DNA of 64,000 nt from Alphaproteobacteria bacterium (lineage in GTDB: Bacteria > Pseudomonadota > Alphaproteobacteria > Micavibrionales > Micavibrionaceae): NCBI GenBank assembly GCA_023150415.1, contig JAKLKY010000003.1, forward strand, positions 1-64,000, written 5' to 3'. Shown one piece after another: positions 29,295-37,944 of the stretch. Made by a program: the position numbers and the translations under genes. The notes below the pieces were generated by a model. It saw nothing but the letters and a program-made list of their open reading frames with translations. It ran no database searches and was not told the origin of the DNA. Positions within the stretch are counted from its first letter, which is position 1. The number at the start of each line of letters is the position of its first letter.

Positions 29295-32200
29295 TTAGGG
29301 AACTTCTGTGCGCATTGCAGGGTTTGCGTTTACCGCATGACCTGATTTCCAAAAATTCATAATACGCCGCAGAACAGGCTCAGGCCTTGCGCCAAAGGCA
29401 CTGCCGGGCTTGTCCAAAAGATTACCCATATTATAAGGACCTTGAATACGGGCTGAGCTCGCAATATGATGGAGCAAGCTTTTGTCTTGCGCATTATCAG
29501 GATCCAGAAGTCCTTCATTCACACGTCGCTGGGCTTCGTGGATTAATGCGCGGGAGAGGCGACGCTCCCGCTCCATTTTTTGAATATCACGAATGTGCGG
29601 ATAGAACTCTTTTGTTCTGGGACCAAATTTCAGTGTATTCAGGCGATCATCCTCTGCGTAAAGCCGACGGATAATGTCGAAACGATCAGCATCAAAGACA
29701 CAATCATCTTCCTTTCCTGTCGTCAGCAATGCTTCCATCATGCTTGCGGAGAGCAGCGCATCATAGGCGATGCGCACATGCAGGGCCTGATTTTCGCTCA
29801 ACCCCTTATAATCCGATTGAACAGCGTCTAGAACCTTGCCCACTGTCCAGTCCTGCCCCGGGAAGAGTGTATCGAACCCATGTTCGAGATCGGCTGCGGC
29901 AAGTGCTGCAAAAGCATTCGAAAACATCTGACGCATCCGGAATTCATCGTCTTTGAGCGCGAGTAGATCCTGACGGTCAATCTGTCGATTGTTATATGCA
30001 TCATGGACAGCACTCATCCAATGGCCTATCGGATAATAACCATCATGGAACGTCAGGCCAAATTCGTGCAGGATATTCGAGCCAATTGCGCGCAATTCCG
30101 TCGCGGGTTTTGGTTTGCCTTTTCCAGCGCCCGCACGGGCAGGTTTGCGCGCACCGACACCAGCATGCTCGGCGATATAAGGCGCACCAATCGCTTCCAT
30201 ATAATTATCGAGAATATGTGTATCTGGTTTTTCCTTGCTTTCATCTGCGCGCAAATGCTCATACAATTTGATCGCTTCCGCATCCGTTTCTTGCATGAAA
30301 CGCGTCATGCTCTTGCTAAAGCGCGATGGCATTGCGGTTACATGCTCGGGCTTCGCTCTGCCCATAAGCACCAATCCTGCGCCCATGATCTCGCTAAAAA
30401 TACCATGGATCATATCGTAACAGACTTGGGGACGGCCAAGCCGTAACCCCATATCGCGGCCCTGAATAGTGACAGAGACAAACGCGCCCAAACGCATAAG
30501 CATGCGACGCTTTTCCTTATTGCCTTGAAAAAAGCCATTTTTAAAGGCGTGCGGCATGCCCTCTACCAGCGTGGCGATAAATTGGCGCGGCTCCACATTT
30601 GGCGAATATCCACCACGCGCGTAGGAAGCTCCCGTTCCTTTCTTCAAGAGAATGGGCAGTCTGCGTCTGTTGCTGAGTTGAATTGTTTTCCAGCGCAATA
30701 AATGCTGTGTTGGTTTTATGAACAGGCTTAAACCCTTTTGCGAATCGCTTTGGGGATCCATGACAACCATGTAAATGTCAGCCAATGTTTGGCCCTGCTC
30801 TGCCAGTTCATGCTCTGCTTCCTGCTGGTGCTGGTGGAGCATGTTATCGACATAGAACTCCATATTCTTAAGGGCGTCGATAATCGCTTCCTTGTCCTCA
30901 TTCAACGGACAATGCACCATATTCTTGATGCCGAAAGCTTCGGCCAGAATTTGCTGATAAACCGGTGACATGGGTTGTGATTCCGCAATGATGGCAATTC
31001 CCCGCCGTTTGGCATTGAATAAGGCTTTATAGGCGCGAAAACGTTGCAAGACGGCTTGTGCTGCTGGATTATGCTGATTGGCTTTTTGAAGTATGTCCTT
31101 AAGACCATCTTGACCAAATTCTTTTTGAACCCGCACAAGGAATTCAATCTGCCGGTCATGCGGCCAGCCTGAGAATCCCTTGTTCTCCGCTCGTGCAAAT
31201 TCCCCCATCAGGAAATGGTTTTTAACGATGAAATCTTTATGCTGCGTCTTAAGATAAGCGTAAAGATTATCAAAGATCACCATTAGATCCTTGCTGTTAT
31301 GGCGTATTTCCTGCTTGCCCATCGATAGGCCAAGCTGGTTATGGCGCAGCAAGACACGGCGGGCTTGTTTCTTCTCTGCATCTGAAAGCTTTTCGTTATC
31401 CGAGAGATTAACCCCCGCGATCATATCGCGTAATTTATCACGCATGGCTTTAGTGAGTTTTGGGCCGCTGTCGAAAACACCGCCATTAAAAATGGCTGTG
31501 CGAAAAGCTTGACCAAAAGCCTCCAGCGCTTTGTCAAAAACTTCGCTCGGAGCCCCTACCTCTTCAATATTCGCTGCGCTCTGTTGCAAGGAGAGAAGAT
31601 TTTTCTTGATTTGCCAGTAAGTCGCCAGATGGGCACCAAATTTTCCTCCTCTGGCAATAGATTCATCCTCGCGGTCTCCCCCCAGGATTTCAATGTTTTC
31701 CTCGAGGGCCCAGATCGCATCTTGAACACGCTTGTTAAACATGACAGGCGCAGGAACGTCTTTGCCGTCGGCATCGCCGGTGAACCAGTCGCGCATAGCC
31801 ACATCAATTTGTGACTGCTCATCGGCAAGTTCGATCTTATAGCCAGCCGCCCGCAAAGCATCATCAAGATCCTCAAGAAAATCGAGCATGCCGCGGTTGT
31901 AGCGTAGCTGCACCTTGCGCGCGTCGGCGGATTCATCCTCCAGCGTGTCCTTGCGCTCGGGCGTCAGGCGATTATTAAGCATTTTGCGAATGTCATTCCG
32001 TAGCTCTTCGTCGCGTTTATCAGGTTGATGCTCATCAGCCAGCATTATCAAATGACGCAAAGCACCACGACCATTGGCATTCTTATCCTTGGTCGGGTGC
32101 GGTGTGATCGTCAGCCAGATTTTGACATTGTTGAGCAAAAAGCGCAGATCGGCCTCGTTCACGCCCTGCGCTTTCATTGCCTTAAAGTGTCCCGTCATTT

Positions 32201-32552
32201 CCTGAAGCCGCGCCGCACGGTCGAAGGTTTCAGAACCATAGAGCGCATTCTTCTGCCGCCGGTCAGCCACGATATGCGCGCCAGTGGCCAAGATTCCGCG
32301 CACGGTTTGGAAATGCCCAAGTTTGTAAAGAGCATCATTGGACAGGGATTGTAATTCTTGCCGCACCCGGCTCAGGCGCGTTTCCGCCATTGTTTGTGCT
32401 CTGACATTTGTGTATAGGCTCACGCCTTCTCGATCTGCATGGCGTGTTAAACCGCCCTCAAAATGCCGCGCAAACAGAGCATCAATGCCTTCAACCGTAT
32501 CAGGAAATCCTGTGGCAGCTTGGCCCGCTGCAGTGAAAGTTCCACTAACCAA
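29295..32552 (-). CDS. Highly divergent phosphoenolpyruvate carboxylase-like protein
   Basis: 1085 residues against about 880-930 for bacterial PEPC. Several PEPC landmarks appear in order but altered: LTITPHPTK (His152, cf. TAHPTE, E. coli His138), QEIRHNS (Arg417, cf. Arg396), CPLNEDKEA (Glu552, cf. PLFET Glu506), MDPQSDSQKG (Asp603/Lys606, cf. GYSDSxKD Asp543/Lys546), KKGTGASYARGG (Arg646, cf. FHGRGGSVGRGG Arg587), VTIQG (695-698), and a C-terminus NPAMRTEVP in place of the invariant MRNTG. The His and first Arg of FHGRGG are replaced. It may be a PEPC with altered chemistry or a paralogue with a new role. The start is TTG 32552, with GGGAG 7 nt upstream. Upstream 32553-32730 shows no gene. 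Confidence 0.65.
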   Translation of the reverse strand: MVSGTFTAAGQAATGFPDTVEGIDALFARHFEGGLTRHADREGVSLYTNVRAQTMAETRLSRVRQELQSLSNDALYKLGHFQTVRGILATGAHIVADRRQKNALYGSETFDRAARLQEMTGHFKAMKAQGVNEADLRFLLNNVKIWLTITPHPTKDKNANGRGALRHLIMLADEHQPDKRDEELRNDIRKMLNNRLTPERKDTLEDESADARKVQLRYNRGMLDFLEDLDDALRAAGYKIELADEQSQIDVAMRDWFTGDADGKDVPAPVMFNKRVQDAIWALEENIEILGGDREDESIARGGKFGAHLATYWQIKKNLLSLQQSAANIEEVGAPSEVFDKALEAFGQAFRTAIFNGGVFDSGPKLTKAMRDKLRDMIAGVNLSDNEKLSDAEKKQARRVLLRHNQLGLSMGKQEIRHNSKDLMVIFDNLYAYLKTQHKDFIVKNHFLMGEFARAENKGFSGWPHDRQIEFLVRVQKEFGQDGLKDILQKANQHNPAAQAVLQRFRAYKALFNAKRRGIAIIAESQPMSPVYQQILAEAFGIKNMVHCPLNEDKEAIIDALKNMEFYVDNMLHQHQQEAEHELAEQGQTLADIYMVVMDPQSDSQKGLSLFIKPTQHLLRWKTIQLSNRRRLPILLKKGTGASYARGGYSPNVEPRQFIATLVEGMPHAFKNGFFQGNKEKRRMLMRLGAFVSVTIQGRDMGLRLGRPQVCYDMIHGIFSEIMGAGLVLMGRAKPEHVTAMPSRFSKSMTRFMQETDAEAIKLYEHLRADESKEKPDTHILDNYMEAIGAPYIAEHAGVGARKPARAGAGKGKPKPATELRAIGSNILHEFGLTFHDGYYPIGHWMSAVHDAYNNRQIDRQDLLALKDDEFRMRQMFSNAFAALAAADLEHGFDTLFPGQDWTVGKVLDAVQSDYKGLSENQALHVRIAYDALLSASMMEALLTTGKEDDCVFDADRFDIIRRLYAEDDRLNTLKFGPRTKEFYPHIRDIQKMERERRLSRALIHEAQRRVNEGLLDPDNAQDKSLLHHIASSARIQGPYNMGNLLDKPGSAFGARPEPVLRRIMNFWKSGHAVNANPAMRTEVP

Positions 32553-32730
32553 CCCAATTCTCCCTGTTTTTCGTTATTTATTATGCTCTTCAGTACTAAA
32601 GAAATGTTAAACGACGCAAGGGTTTTGGGCTGTTTATGCGGAATTTCTATTGTTGCAGCGCATGATTTCCGTAATAGTTGGTGGTTAATAGCATGGATTT
32701 TGACTGCTCTCATTCTGAGTCTTGAAAAGC

Positions 32731-35130
32731 TTAATTCCGCAGAGGTTTGCCTTTGTCGAGCATGTGTTCGATGCGCGCCAGCGTGCCTTCGTTTTTCAGC
32801 AGATGCATAAACTGGGCAAGCTCAAGTTTCAAAATATCGTCCTCGCTCATCTTCACGCTCCAGTCGCCTTTCGTGCCACCGGTCAGCACATCGGCCAGAT
32901 GCGCCGAGACCACGCCGTCATAGGGCGTGGCCTTGCCGCTTTTCTGCAGGTCGGCCACGGCCATTTCCAGCGCCAATTTGCCTGAAGCGCCGGGAAGGCG
33001 GATATCCTCGCGCTTCATCGGCGGTTGATAGTTCTGCGCCAATTGCAACGCTTTTTGCTTGGCGTCGAACAACAGCCGGTCGCGGTTCATCGTCACGCCA
33101 TCGCGCGTGCGGAAATAGCCGATGTCTTGTGCCTCAAACGCCGATTTTGCAACGGTCGCAGTGCCGATGGTTTCGAATGCTTTTCGCGTCGCGCCCATCG
33201 GCGTGACGGGCGGCGAGAACCACAAACTTTCCTTCTTTACCGCGCTCATGGATTTGTTGAAGGCTTCCTGCTCGCGCTCTTGCAGGCGCAAGATCATCTC
33301 CTTGCAGCCGCCCCAGCCCGGGATCACGCCCACGCCCACCTCGACCAGGCCGACATAGGTTTCGGCATGCGCCTGCACGGCGTCGGAGGCCAGAAGAATT
33401 TCGCACCCGCCGCCCAGGGCCATGCCGCTGGGCGCGCCGACGGTGGGGAACGGCGCAAATTTCAGATCAGTAAAAACTTTCTGCCCGCGCGCGATGAAGC
33501 CCTCGACTTGCGGCCACATGGCAATGTTAATCATAAACAGCGCGATGCCGAGATTGGCCCCGGCGGAGAAATTCGAAGATTCGTTATAAACCACCAGCGC
33601 TTTATATTGTCCTTTGCCGTCGCCGATGGTCTTGATGGTCTGCTCCAGCAGGTCGAAGGTGCCTTCCTCGAACGTGTTCATTTTCGATGTATGCTCGAAG
33701 CACAGCACGCCATCGCCAATATCCCAGACTTTCGCCGCGCTGTTTTTCAGCACGGGCTGGGATTTGAGCTTGATATCCGAGAGCAGCAATACGCCGGGCG
33801 CGCGCACAACATCGTGGTATTGCCCATCAAGGCCGAAGAATTGCTGCGCGCCGTTGTGGATGCGGTAGAACTGCCCATCCCCGACTTGCTGCACAATTTT
33901 TGGCACGCTCAACCCTTCTTGCTGCAGCGCCTGTGCAAACCATGCGGCGCCGAGCTGGTCGATCATCTCGAACGGGCCGGCCTTCCAGTTATAACCCCAG
34001 CGCATCCCTTCATCGATGGCTTGGACCGTATCGGCGATCTCCCCCGCCAGCGAGGCTGCATAATGCAGCGTCTGCAGCAAAACCGCGCGCGCATAGCGTC
34101 CGCCGGAACTGTTGGCTTCCAACACGGCGCGCAAACCGGCCTTGCCGGCATCGACGGCGGGATCGGCGGCTTTTTCGGATTTGGTGTAGTGATCTTCGGC
34201 GAAAGACTTGCCATCGCGCAGTTTCAGGGCCTGTTTGTCCTTGGCCTTCGATGTGGGATCAAGACGGTAAAACCCGCCCTTGCCCTTGCGCCCCGTGTAA
34301 CCGCCGGCGATCATCTGTTTGATGAAGGGATGATCGGTGTGCAAGCTGCGATAGAGATCATCCTGCGGCAGTGTGCTGAGCAAAGAATCTTCCAGCTTGG
34401 GCATTAGATCGATCCCCACCAGGTCGATCAGGCCGAACACGCCGGTTTTGGGGATGCCTACGGGTTTGCTCATCACCGCGTCGGCGATTTCGACGGACAC
34501 GTTTTGCTTGATCGCTTCGTTCACGCCGGCCGTCAGCCAGTAAACGCCCAGACGGTTGGCGATGAAGCCCGGCGTGTCCTTGCACACCACCACGCCCTTG
34601 CCCAGGCGCACGTCGCAGAATTCGCGGATGTTCGCCGCTGCCTTCGCATCGGTCTGCGGCCCGGTCACGAGTTCCAGCAGGCGCATATAGCGCGGCGGGT
34701 TGAAGAAATGCGTGATCATGAAATGCGCCGCAAAATCCTTGCTGCGCCCGTCGATCAAATGCTGCAGCGGGATGGTGGAGGTGTTGGAGCTGACCACCGC
34801 GCCTTTTTTGCGGACTTTCTCGATGGTTTCGTAAGTTTTGTGCTTGACCTTTAAATCCTCCAGCACGACTTCGATAATCCAGTCGCAATCCTTGAGGAGA
34901 TTCACATCGTCTTCCAGATTGCCCGTCGTGATCAGTTTCGCATTCTCGGGCCGCATGAACGGCGCGGGATCGGCCTTGAGCATCCGCGCCACGGCGTCCT
35001 TGGCGAGATCCTTCTCCGGCAGCTTGATATCCAGCAGCACCACAGGCACGCCCGCATTGGTGATGTGCGCGGCAATGCCGGAGCCCATCACACCCGATCC
35101 GATAACGGCGATTTTTGAGAGAGTCATCAT
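32731..35130 (-). CDS. fadN: Bifunctional 3-hydroxyacyl-CoA dehydrogenase / enoyl-CoA hydratase (FadN type)
   Basis: 799 residues carrying two beta-oxidation activities. The dehydrogenase comes first: NAD-binding AVIGSGVMGSGIAAHI (residues ~8-23), then HFMITHFFNPPRYM with the catalytic His and the C-terminal helical domains (GYTGRKGKGGFYRL). The hydratase/crotonase domain follows (~480-720): NESSNFSAGANLGI and MALGGGCEILLASD, then GLVEVGVGVIPGWGG. This order, with dehydrogenase before hydratase, is that of Bacillus FadN (YusL) and is opposite to E. coli FadB. AGAGG precedes ATGATG. It was presumably once adjacent to fadA, but a small cassette now separates them. Confidence 0.92.
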   Translation of the reverse strand: MMTLSKIAVIGSGVMGSGIAAHITNAGVPVVLLDIKLPEKDLAKDAVARMLKADPAPFMRPENAKLITTGNLEDDVNLLKDCDWIIEVVLEDLKVKHKTYETIEKVRKKGAVVSSNTSTIPLQHLIDGRSKDFAAHFMITHFFNPPRYMRLLELVTGPQTDAKAAANIREFCDVRLGKGVVVCKDTPGFIANRLGVYWLTAGVNEAIKQNVSVEIADAVMSKPVGIPKTGVFGLIDLVGIDLMPKLEDSLLSTLPQDDLYRSLHTDHPFIKQMIAGGYTGRKGKGGFYRLDPTSKAKDKQALKLRDGKSFAEDHYTKSEKAADPAVDAGKAGLRAVLEANSSGGRYARAVLLQTLHYAASLAGEIADTVQAIDEGMRWGYNWKAGPFEMIDQLGAAWFAQALQQEGLSVPKIVQQVGDGQFYRIHNGAQQFFGLDGQYHDVVRAPGVLLLSDIKLKSQPVLKNSAAKVWDIGDGVLCFEHTSKMNTFEEGTFDLLEQTIKTIGDGKGQYKALVVYNESSNFSAGANLGIALFMINIAMWPQVEGFIARGQKVFTDLKFAPFPTVGAPSGMALGGGCEILLASDAVQAHAETYVGLVEVGVGVIPGWGGCKEMILRLQEREQEAFNKSMSAVKKESLWFSPPVTPMGATRKAFETIGTATVAKSAFEAQDIGYFRTRDGVTMNRDRLLFDAKQKALQLAQNYQPPMKREDIRLPGASGKLALEMAVADLQKSGKATPYDGVVSAHLADVLTGGTKGDWSVKMSEDDILKLELAQFMHLLKNEGTLARIEHMLDKGKPLRN

Positions 35131-35146
35131 TTACCTCTTTTTTCTA

Positions 35147-35171
35147 ACCACAGCGAACACAGATGAAATCA
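35147..35171 (+). repeat. ACCACAG repeat, copy 1
   Basis: ACCACAGCGAACACAGATG plus AAATCA. It lies between fadN and the 180-residue membrane protein gene, whose TGA stop falls inside it. Same family as the copies at 35833, 36264 and 36349. Confidence 0.6.
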
Positions 35172-35711
35172 TGGCTTTTCCCCTACAGATTTTTGAATCT
35201 TTAATTCTGGATAGATATTCCGAAGTTTAAGATAGGCAAAACAGAACCCAACGATGGGGAAAATTAATATCGCTCCCGAGTTAAGGGTCAGATCTATAAA
35301 GGCCCGACCATGAGCAATAGAAATAATAAGGGGAATTAATGTAAAAAAGAAGACTGTTTTGCCAAAGATCCTTTTCAAAATATTTTCAGGAATATGCATG
35401 GTTTTTTTCATGATAAACAGATAGCAAGCGCAAGCTAAAATCATGCCTACAATAAATCCAACAATTAACCCTATAGGAAAGACAAATATCGATAAGAAAA
35501 AACCTCCTTTGAGAGCATCTATGACCCTTTCATGAAAAGACCATTGTTGTGCGGAATGACTCAAAAAAGGCGTAAACATAGCAATCCAAATTAAAAACGT
35601 TCCTGCAATCAATCCGCATGCAGCGCCTAAAAAACCGCCAAAAAGTGACATTCTTAAGAGCCTTCCTTGGATTGTATCGGGTTTAACGATGTCTTTATGT
35701 TTGTCTACCAT
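35169..35711 (-). CDS. Small integral membrane protein (180 aa), unknown
   Basis: Four predicted membrane segments (around residues 20-48, 73-102, 118-137 and 147-163) with a basic loop MKKTMHIPENILKRIFGK. No family is recognised. It is notably AT-rich compared with fadN and fadA and belongs to the inserted block between them. Its stop codon lies inside an ACCACAG repeat copy. Function cannot be predicted. Confidence 0.65.
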   Translation of the reverse strand: MVDKHKDIVKPDTIQGRLLRMSLFGGFLGAACGLIAGTFLIWIAMFTPFLSHSAQQWSFHERVIDALKGGFFLSIFVFPIGLIVGFIVGMILACACYLFIMKKTMHIPENILKRIFGKTVFFFTLIPLIISIAHGRAFIDLTLNSGAILIFPIVGFCFAYLKLRNIYPELKIQKSVGEKP

Positions 35712-35724
35712 AGTAAGGCCAATT

Positions 35725-35746
35725 CTCTACACCGCCTCCAGCACCG
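35725..35746. repeat. 22-bp direct repeat, left copy (fadA 3'-end duplicate)
   Basis: Identical over 22 bp to 36650-36671, the 3' end of fadA (codons for VLEAV and the stop). The copies are 925 bp apart and bracket the GxxExxY block. Confidence 0.85.
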
Positions 35747-35810
35747 AACGCCCCTGTGCTTCGCCTGTGCGCTTTGTGATGAAAACTGTCTTCAAATGAT
35801 CTTCCATCAT
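35727..35810 (-). pseudogene. 27-codon chimeric remnant (GxxExxY-like start, thiolase-like end)
   Basis: A short frame that reads MMEDHLK at its start, matching MMEDNLK near the start of the GxxExxY protein, and QGRSVLEAV-stop at its end, matching the end of FadA (QGVATVLEAV-stop). It looks like a scar left by duplication or deletion during insertion of the cassette and is probably not a functional gene. Confidence 0.5.
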
Positions 35811-35832
35811 TGCCTTTACTTCATGTTTTTAA

Positions 35833-35865
35833 ACCACAGCGTACACAGACGAAATCACAGGCGCG
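35833..35865 (+). repeat. ACCACAG repeat, copy 2
   Basis: ACCACAGCGTACACAGACG, then AAATCACAGGCGCG. It directly abuts the stop codon of the GxxExxY gene (35867). Confidence 0.65.
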
Positions 35866-35866
35866 T

Positions 35867-36346
35867 TCAGCGCACAAATCTGTGAATTCCGTTTTTGATC
35901 AATTTTTCATTAAAATTGATCAGATAACCCAAACGCGATCCTTTGATTTTCATGTAAGTGAGAAGTTGCGCTTGATGAATTGGTAGAATTTTTTCGCAGA
36001 CCTTCAGTTCGAGAATGATTTCATGTTCGACAAGAAGATCAACTTTATAAGCATTCTGCACGACAAGTTTTTCAAATTGCAGTGGAAGGATTTTTTGTCT
36101 TTCAACAAAGAGTTTTTGGTTCTCCGTCAAGTCGTAGAATAAACATTCCTCATAGGCATTTTCTAACAGGCCAGGACCAAAAGCCATGTGAACTTTAAAG
36201 ATTGATTCTCTTATTTTCAGGGAAATTTGGTTGAGCGGATGATTTGGATCATCCAGCACAGACCGCGCCTGTGTTTCATCTGTGTGCACTGTGGTGAGAT
36301 CGGCTTTTAAATTATCTTCCATCATTGTTTTTATTTCCAGGTCCAT
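35867..36346 (-). CDS. GxxExxY family protein (PD-(D/E)XK-like fold)
   Basis: Contains the family motif GPGLLENAYEECL (GxGxxExxY) preceded by KVHMAFG, and a nuclease-like strand pattern VDLLVEHEIILELKVCE (E/D...ExK), followed by HQAQLLTYMKIKGSRLGYLINF. About 125 residues from the motif region to the C-terminus match the family (PF13366); its cellular role is unknown. The N-terminal ~25 residues (TTVHTDETQA) are encoded by an inverted copy of the ACCACAG repeat. Start may be ATG 36346 (no ribosome-binding site) or the ATGATG at 36325/36322. The gene is flanked on both sides by repeat copies. Confidence 0.85.
   Translation of the reverse strand: MDLEIKTMMEDNLKADLTTVHTDETQARSVLDDPNHPLNQISLKIRESIFKVHMAFGPGLLENAYEECLFYDLTENQKLFVERQKILPLQFEKLVVQNAYKVDLLVEHEIILELKVCEKILPIHQAQLLTYMKIKGSRLGYLINFNEKLIKNGIHRFVR
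36264..36295 (-). repeat. ACCACAG repeat, copy 3 (inverted, inside the GxxExxY gene)
   Basis: On the - strand ACCACAGTGCACACAGATG, then AAACACAGGCGCG, in coding sequence for the N-terminal extension of the GxxExxY protein. Confidence 0.6.
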
Positions 36347-36348
36347 TA

Positions 36349-36369
36349 ACTACAGCGAACACAGACGCG
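36349..36369 (+). repeat. ACCACAG repeat, copy 4
   Basis: ACTACAGCGAACACAGACG followed by CG, immediately upstream of the GxxExxY start codon and in the same orientation as the copy after its stop. A partial copy (CACACAGATGAAAT) also occurs at 37818-37831, upstream of fadA. Confidence 0.6.
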
Positions 36370-36384
36370 TTTTGCACCAGAAAT

Positions 36385-36642
36385 CTAAACATCAGAACAG
36401 CTTGCATAGATATTTTTCAGCCAGAATTTCTTTAGTACCCCTAATGAAAGAGTAGACAAAACATACCCCCCAGCCGGAACAAAGGCATGGAAGTAGAATT
36501 TTTCTACGCCAAGAAAGGCAAGATAAGCTGATGCAACTGCGTATGTAATGAACGCGATAAATGATTTTCGTGTCCATGATGTTTCCCAAGCTTTATCCGC
36601 TTCGACTTTTGCATTTCGTATCTTAATCGCCTCTATATCCAT
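36385..36642 (-). CDS. Small membrane protein (85 aa), unknown
   Basis: A charged N-terminus (MDIEAIKIRNAKVEADKAWETSWTRK) followed by two hydrophobic segments (FIAFITYAVASAYLAFLG and a weaker second one, FVPAGGYVLSTLSLGVL). The KAWETSWTRK...YA pattern looks like a widespread family of short bacterial membrane proteins, but I cannot name a function. It starts 9 bp after fadA ends and lies inside the block bounded by the 22-bp direct repeats. Confidence 0.65.
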   Translation of the reverse strand: MDIEAIKIRNAKVEADKAWETSWTRKSFIAFITYAVASAYLAFLGVEKFYFHAFVPAGGYVLSTLSLGVLKKFWLKNIYASCSDV

Positions 36643-36649
36643 TTTCTTC

Positions 36650-36671
36650 CTCTACACCGCCTCCAGCACCG
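36650..36671. repeat. 22-bp direct repeat, right copy (native fadA 3' end)
   Basis: The fadA stop codon and last codons; identical to 35725-35746. It marks the right edge of the inserted block. Confidence 0.85.
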
Positions 36672-37779
36672 TGGCGACGCCCTGGCCGCCGCCGATGCAC
36701 ATGGTAGCAACGGCATATTTTTTGCCCTCGCGCTTTAGCAAGGACGCCGCCTTGCCGGTAATACGCGCGCCGGATGTGCCCAGCGGATGGCCGAGCGCAA
36801 TCGCGCCGCCGTCGATATTTACCCTGGCGCCATCGATGCCGAGTTCCTTCAACACGGACAAGGATTGCGCCGCGAAGGCTTCGTTCAATTCCCAGATGTC
36901 GATGTCGTTGATCGTCAATCCCGCGCGGGCCAGCGCCTTTTTCACCGCAGGCACCGGGCCGATGCCCATGATCTCTGCCGCGCAGCCTGCCACCGCCACA
37001 GATTTAATTCGTGCGAGCATCGGCAGATTCATGCGCCGGGCGTAATCTTCGGACGTCACCAGCACGGCCGCCGATCCGTCAGTGAGCGGCGAAGCCGTGC
37101 CCGCCGTGACGCTGCCTTTCACATCAAAGGCCGGTTTCAAGCCGGCCAGCGCGTCCAGCGTTGTTTCGGGGCGGATGGTGCCATCGGTTTTGACATCGCC
37201 GATCGCCACCATCTCGGCATCAAATTTTCCCGAGGCTGCGGCTGCGGCGGCCTTTTGATGCGAGGCGAGCGCGAATTTCTCCTGCTCGGCGCGCGAAATG
37301 GAATATTTCTTGGCGAGATTTTCTGCAGTTTCACCCATGCCCATATAGGCCTGCGGATATTTGGCAAACAGCGCCGGGTTGGGCATGGGGTTGAAGCCGC
37401 CCATGGGGATGCGGCTCATGCTCTCGACGCCCGCGCAAATGAAGGCCTGCCCGGCATCCATCTGGATGGCGCCGGCGGCAATGTGGATGGCGGTCATGGA
37501 CGATCCGCAAAAGCGGTTGACCGTCGCACCGCCCACCGTGATTGGCAAATCGGCCAGATTGACGACGATGCGGGCGATGTTAAAGCCCTGCTCGGCCTCC
37601 GGGAAGGCACAGCCCATCAGCAGATCCTCGATATCCGCGGCGGGTACGCCAGTGTCCTTGATCAAAGCCTTGACCACGGCGGCGGCCATATCGTCGGGCC
37701 GGACCTTGGCCAGCGCGCCCTTGGTGGCAGGCTGCATCGGAGAACGCTTGAAACCGCAGAGAACGACAGGTGTTTGCAT
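36652..37779 (-). CDS. fadA: Acetyl-CoA C-acyltransferase (3-ketoacyl-CoA thiolase)
   Basis: Last step of beta-oxidation, splitting 3-ketoacyl-CoA with CoA. 375 residues. Catalytic residues are visible: the acylated Cys in VNRFCGSSM (about residue 90), His in GGAIALGHPLGTSGAR, and the second Cys in TMCIGGGQG. WELNEAFA is the conserved NEAF block. It is paired functionally with fadN, from which it is now separated by the ~0.9-1.5 kb inserted block. Confidence 0.95.
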   Translation of the reverse strand: MQTPVVLCGFKRSPMQPATKGALAKVRPDDMAAAVVKALIKDTGVPAADIEDLLMGCAFPEAEQGFNIARIVVNLADLPITVGGATVNRFCGSSMTAIHIAAGAIQMDAGQAFICAGVESMSRIPMGGFNPMPNPALFAKYPQAYMGMGETAENLAKKYSISRAEQEKFALASHQKAAAAAASGKFDAEMVAIGDVKTDGTIRPETTLDALAGLKPAFDVKGSVTAGTASPLTDGSAAVLVTSEDYARRMNLPMLARIKSVAVAGCAAEIMGIGPVPAVKKALARAGLTINDIDIWELNEAFAAQSLSVLKELGIDGARVNIDGGAIALGHPLGTSGARITGKAASLLKREGKKYAVATMCIGGGQGVATVLEAV

Positions 37780-37944
37780 GGGAAACCTTATGAAGGAGAG
37801 AGTTGCAGAAAAATCATCACACAGATGAAATTAGTGTATTCTTTCTGGGAGGTTAGGTCCACGGCGGAGTGCAGGAAAAATTGATTGACGCAGCACGAAA
37901 TTATTTGCAATAATGTAGCACAACGCAAAAAAGGTGTATTATTC

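Noticed and set aside
33025-34407. 460-codon frame on the + strand opposite fadN
   Set aside because: An antisense shadow of a strongly supported gene; composition is His/Arg/Gly-rich as expected of such shadows.
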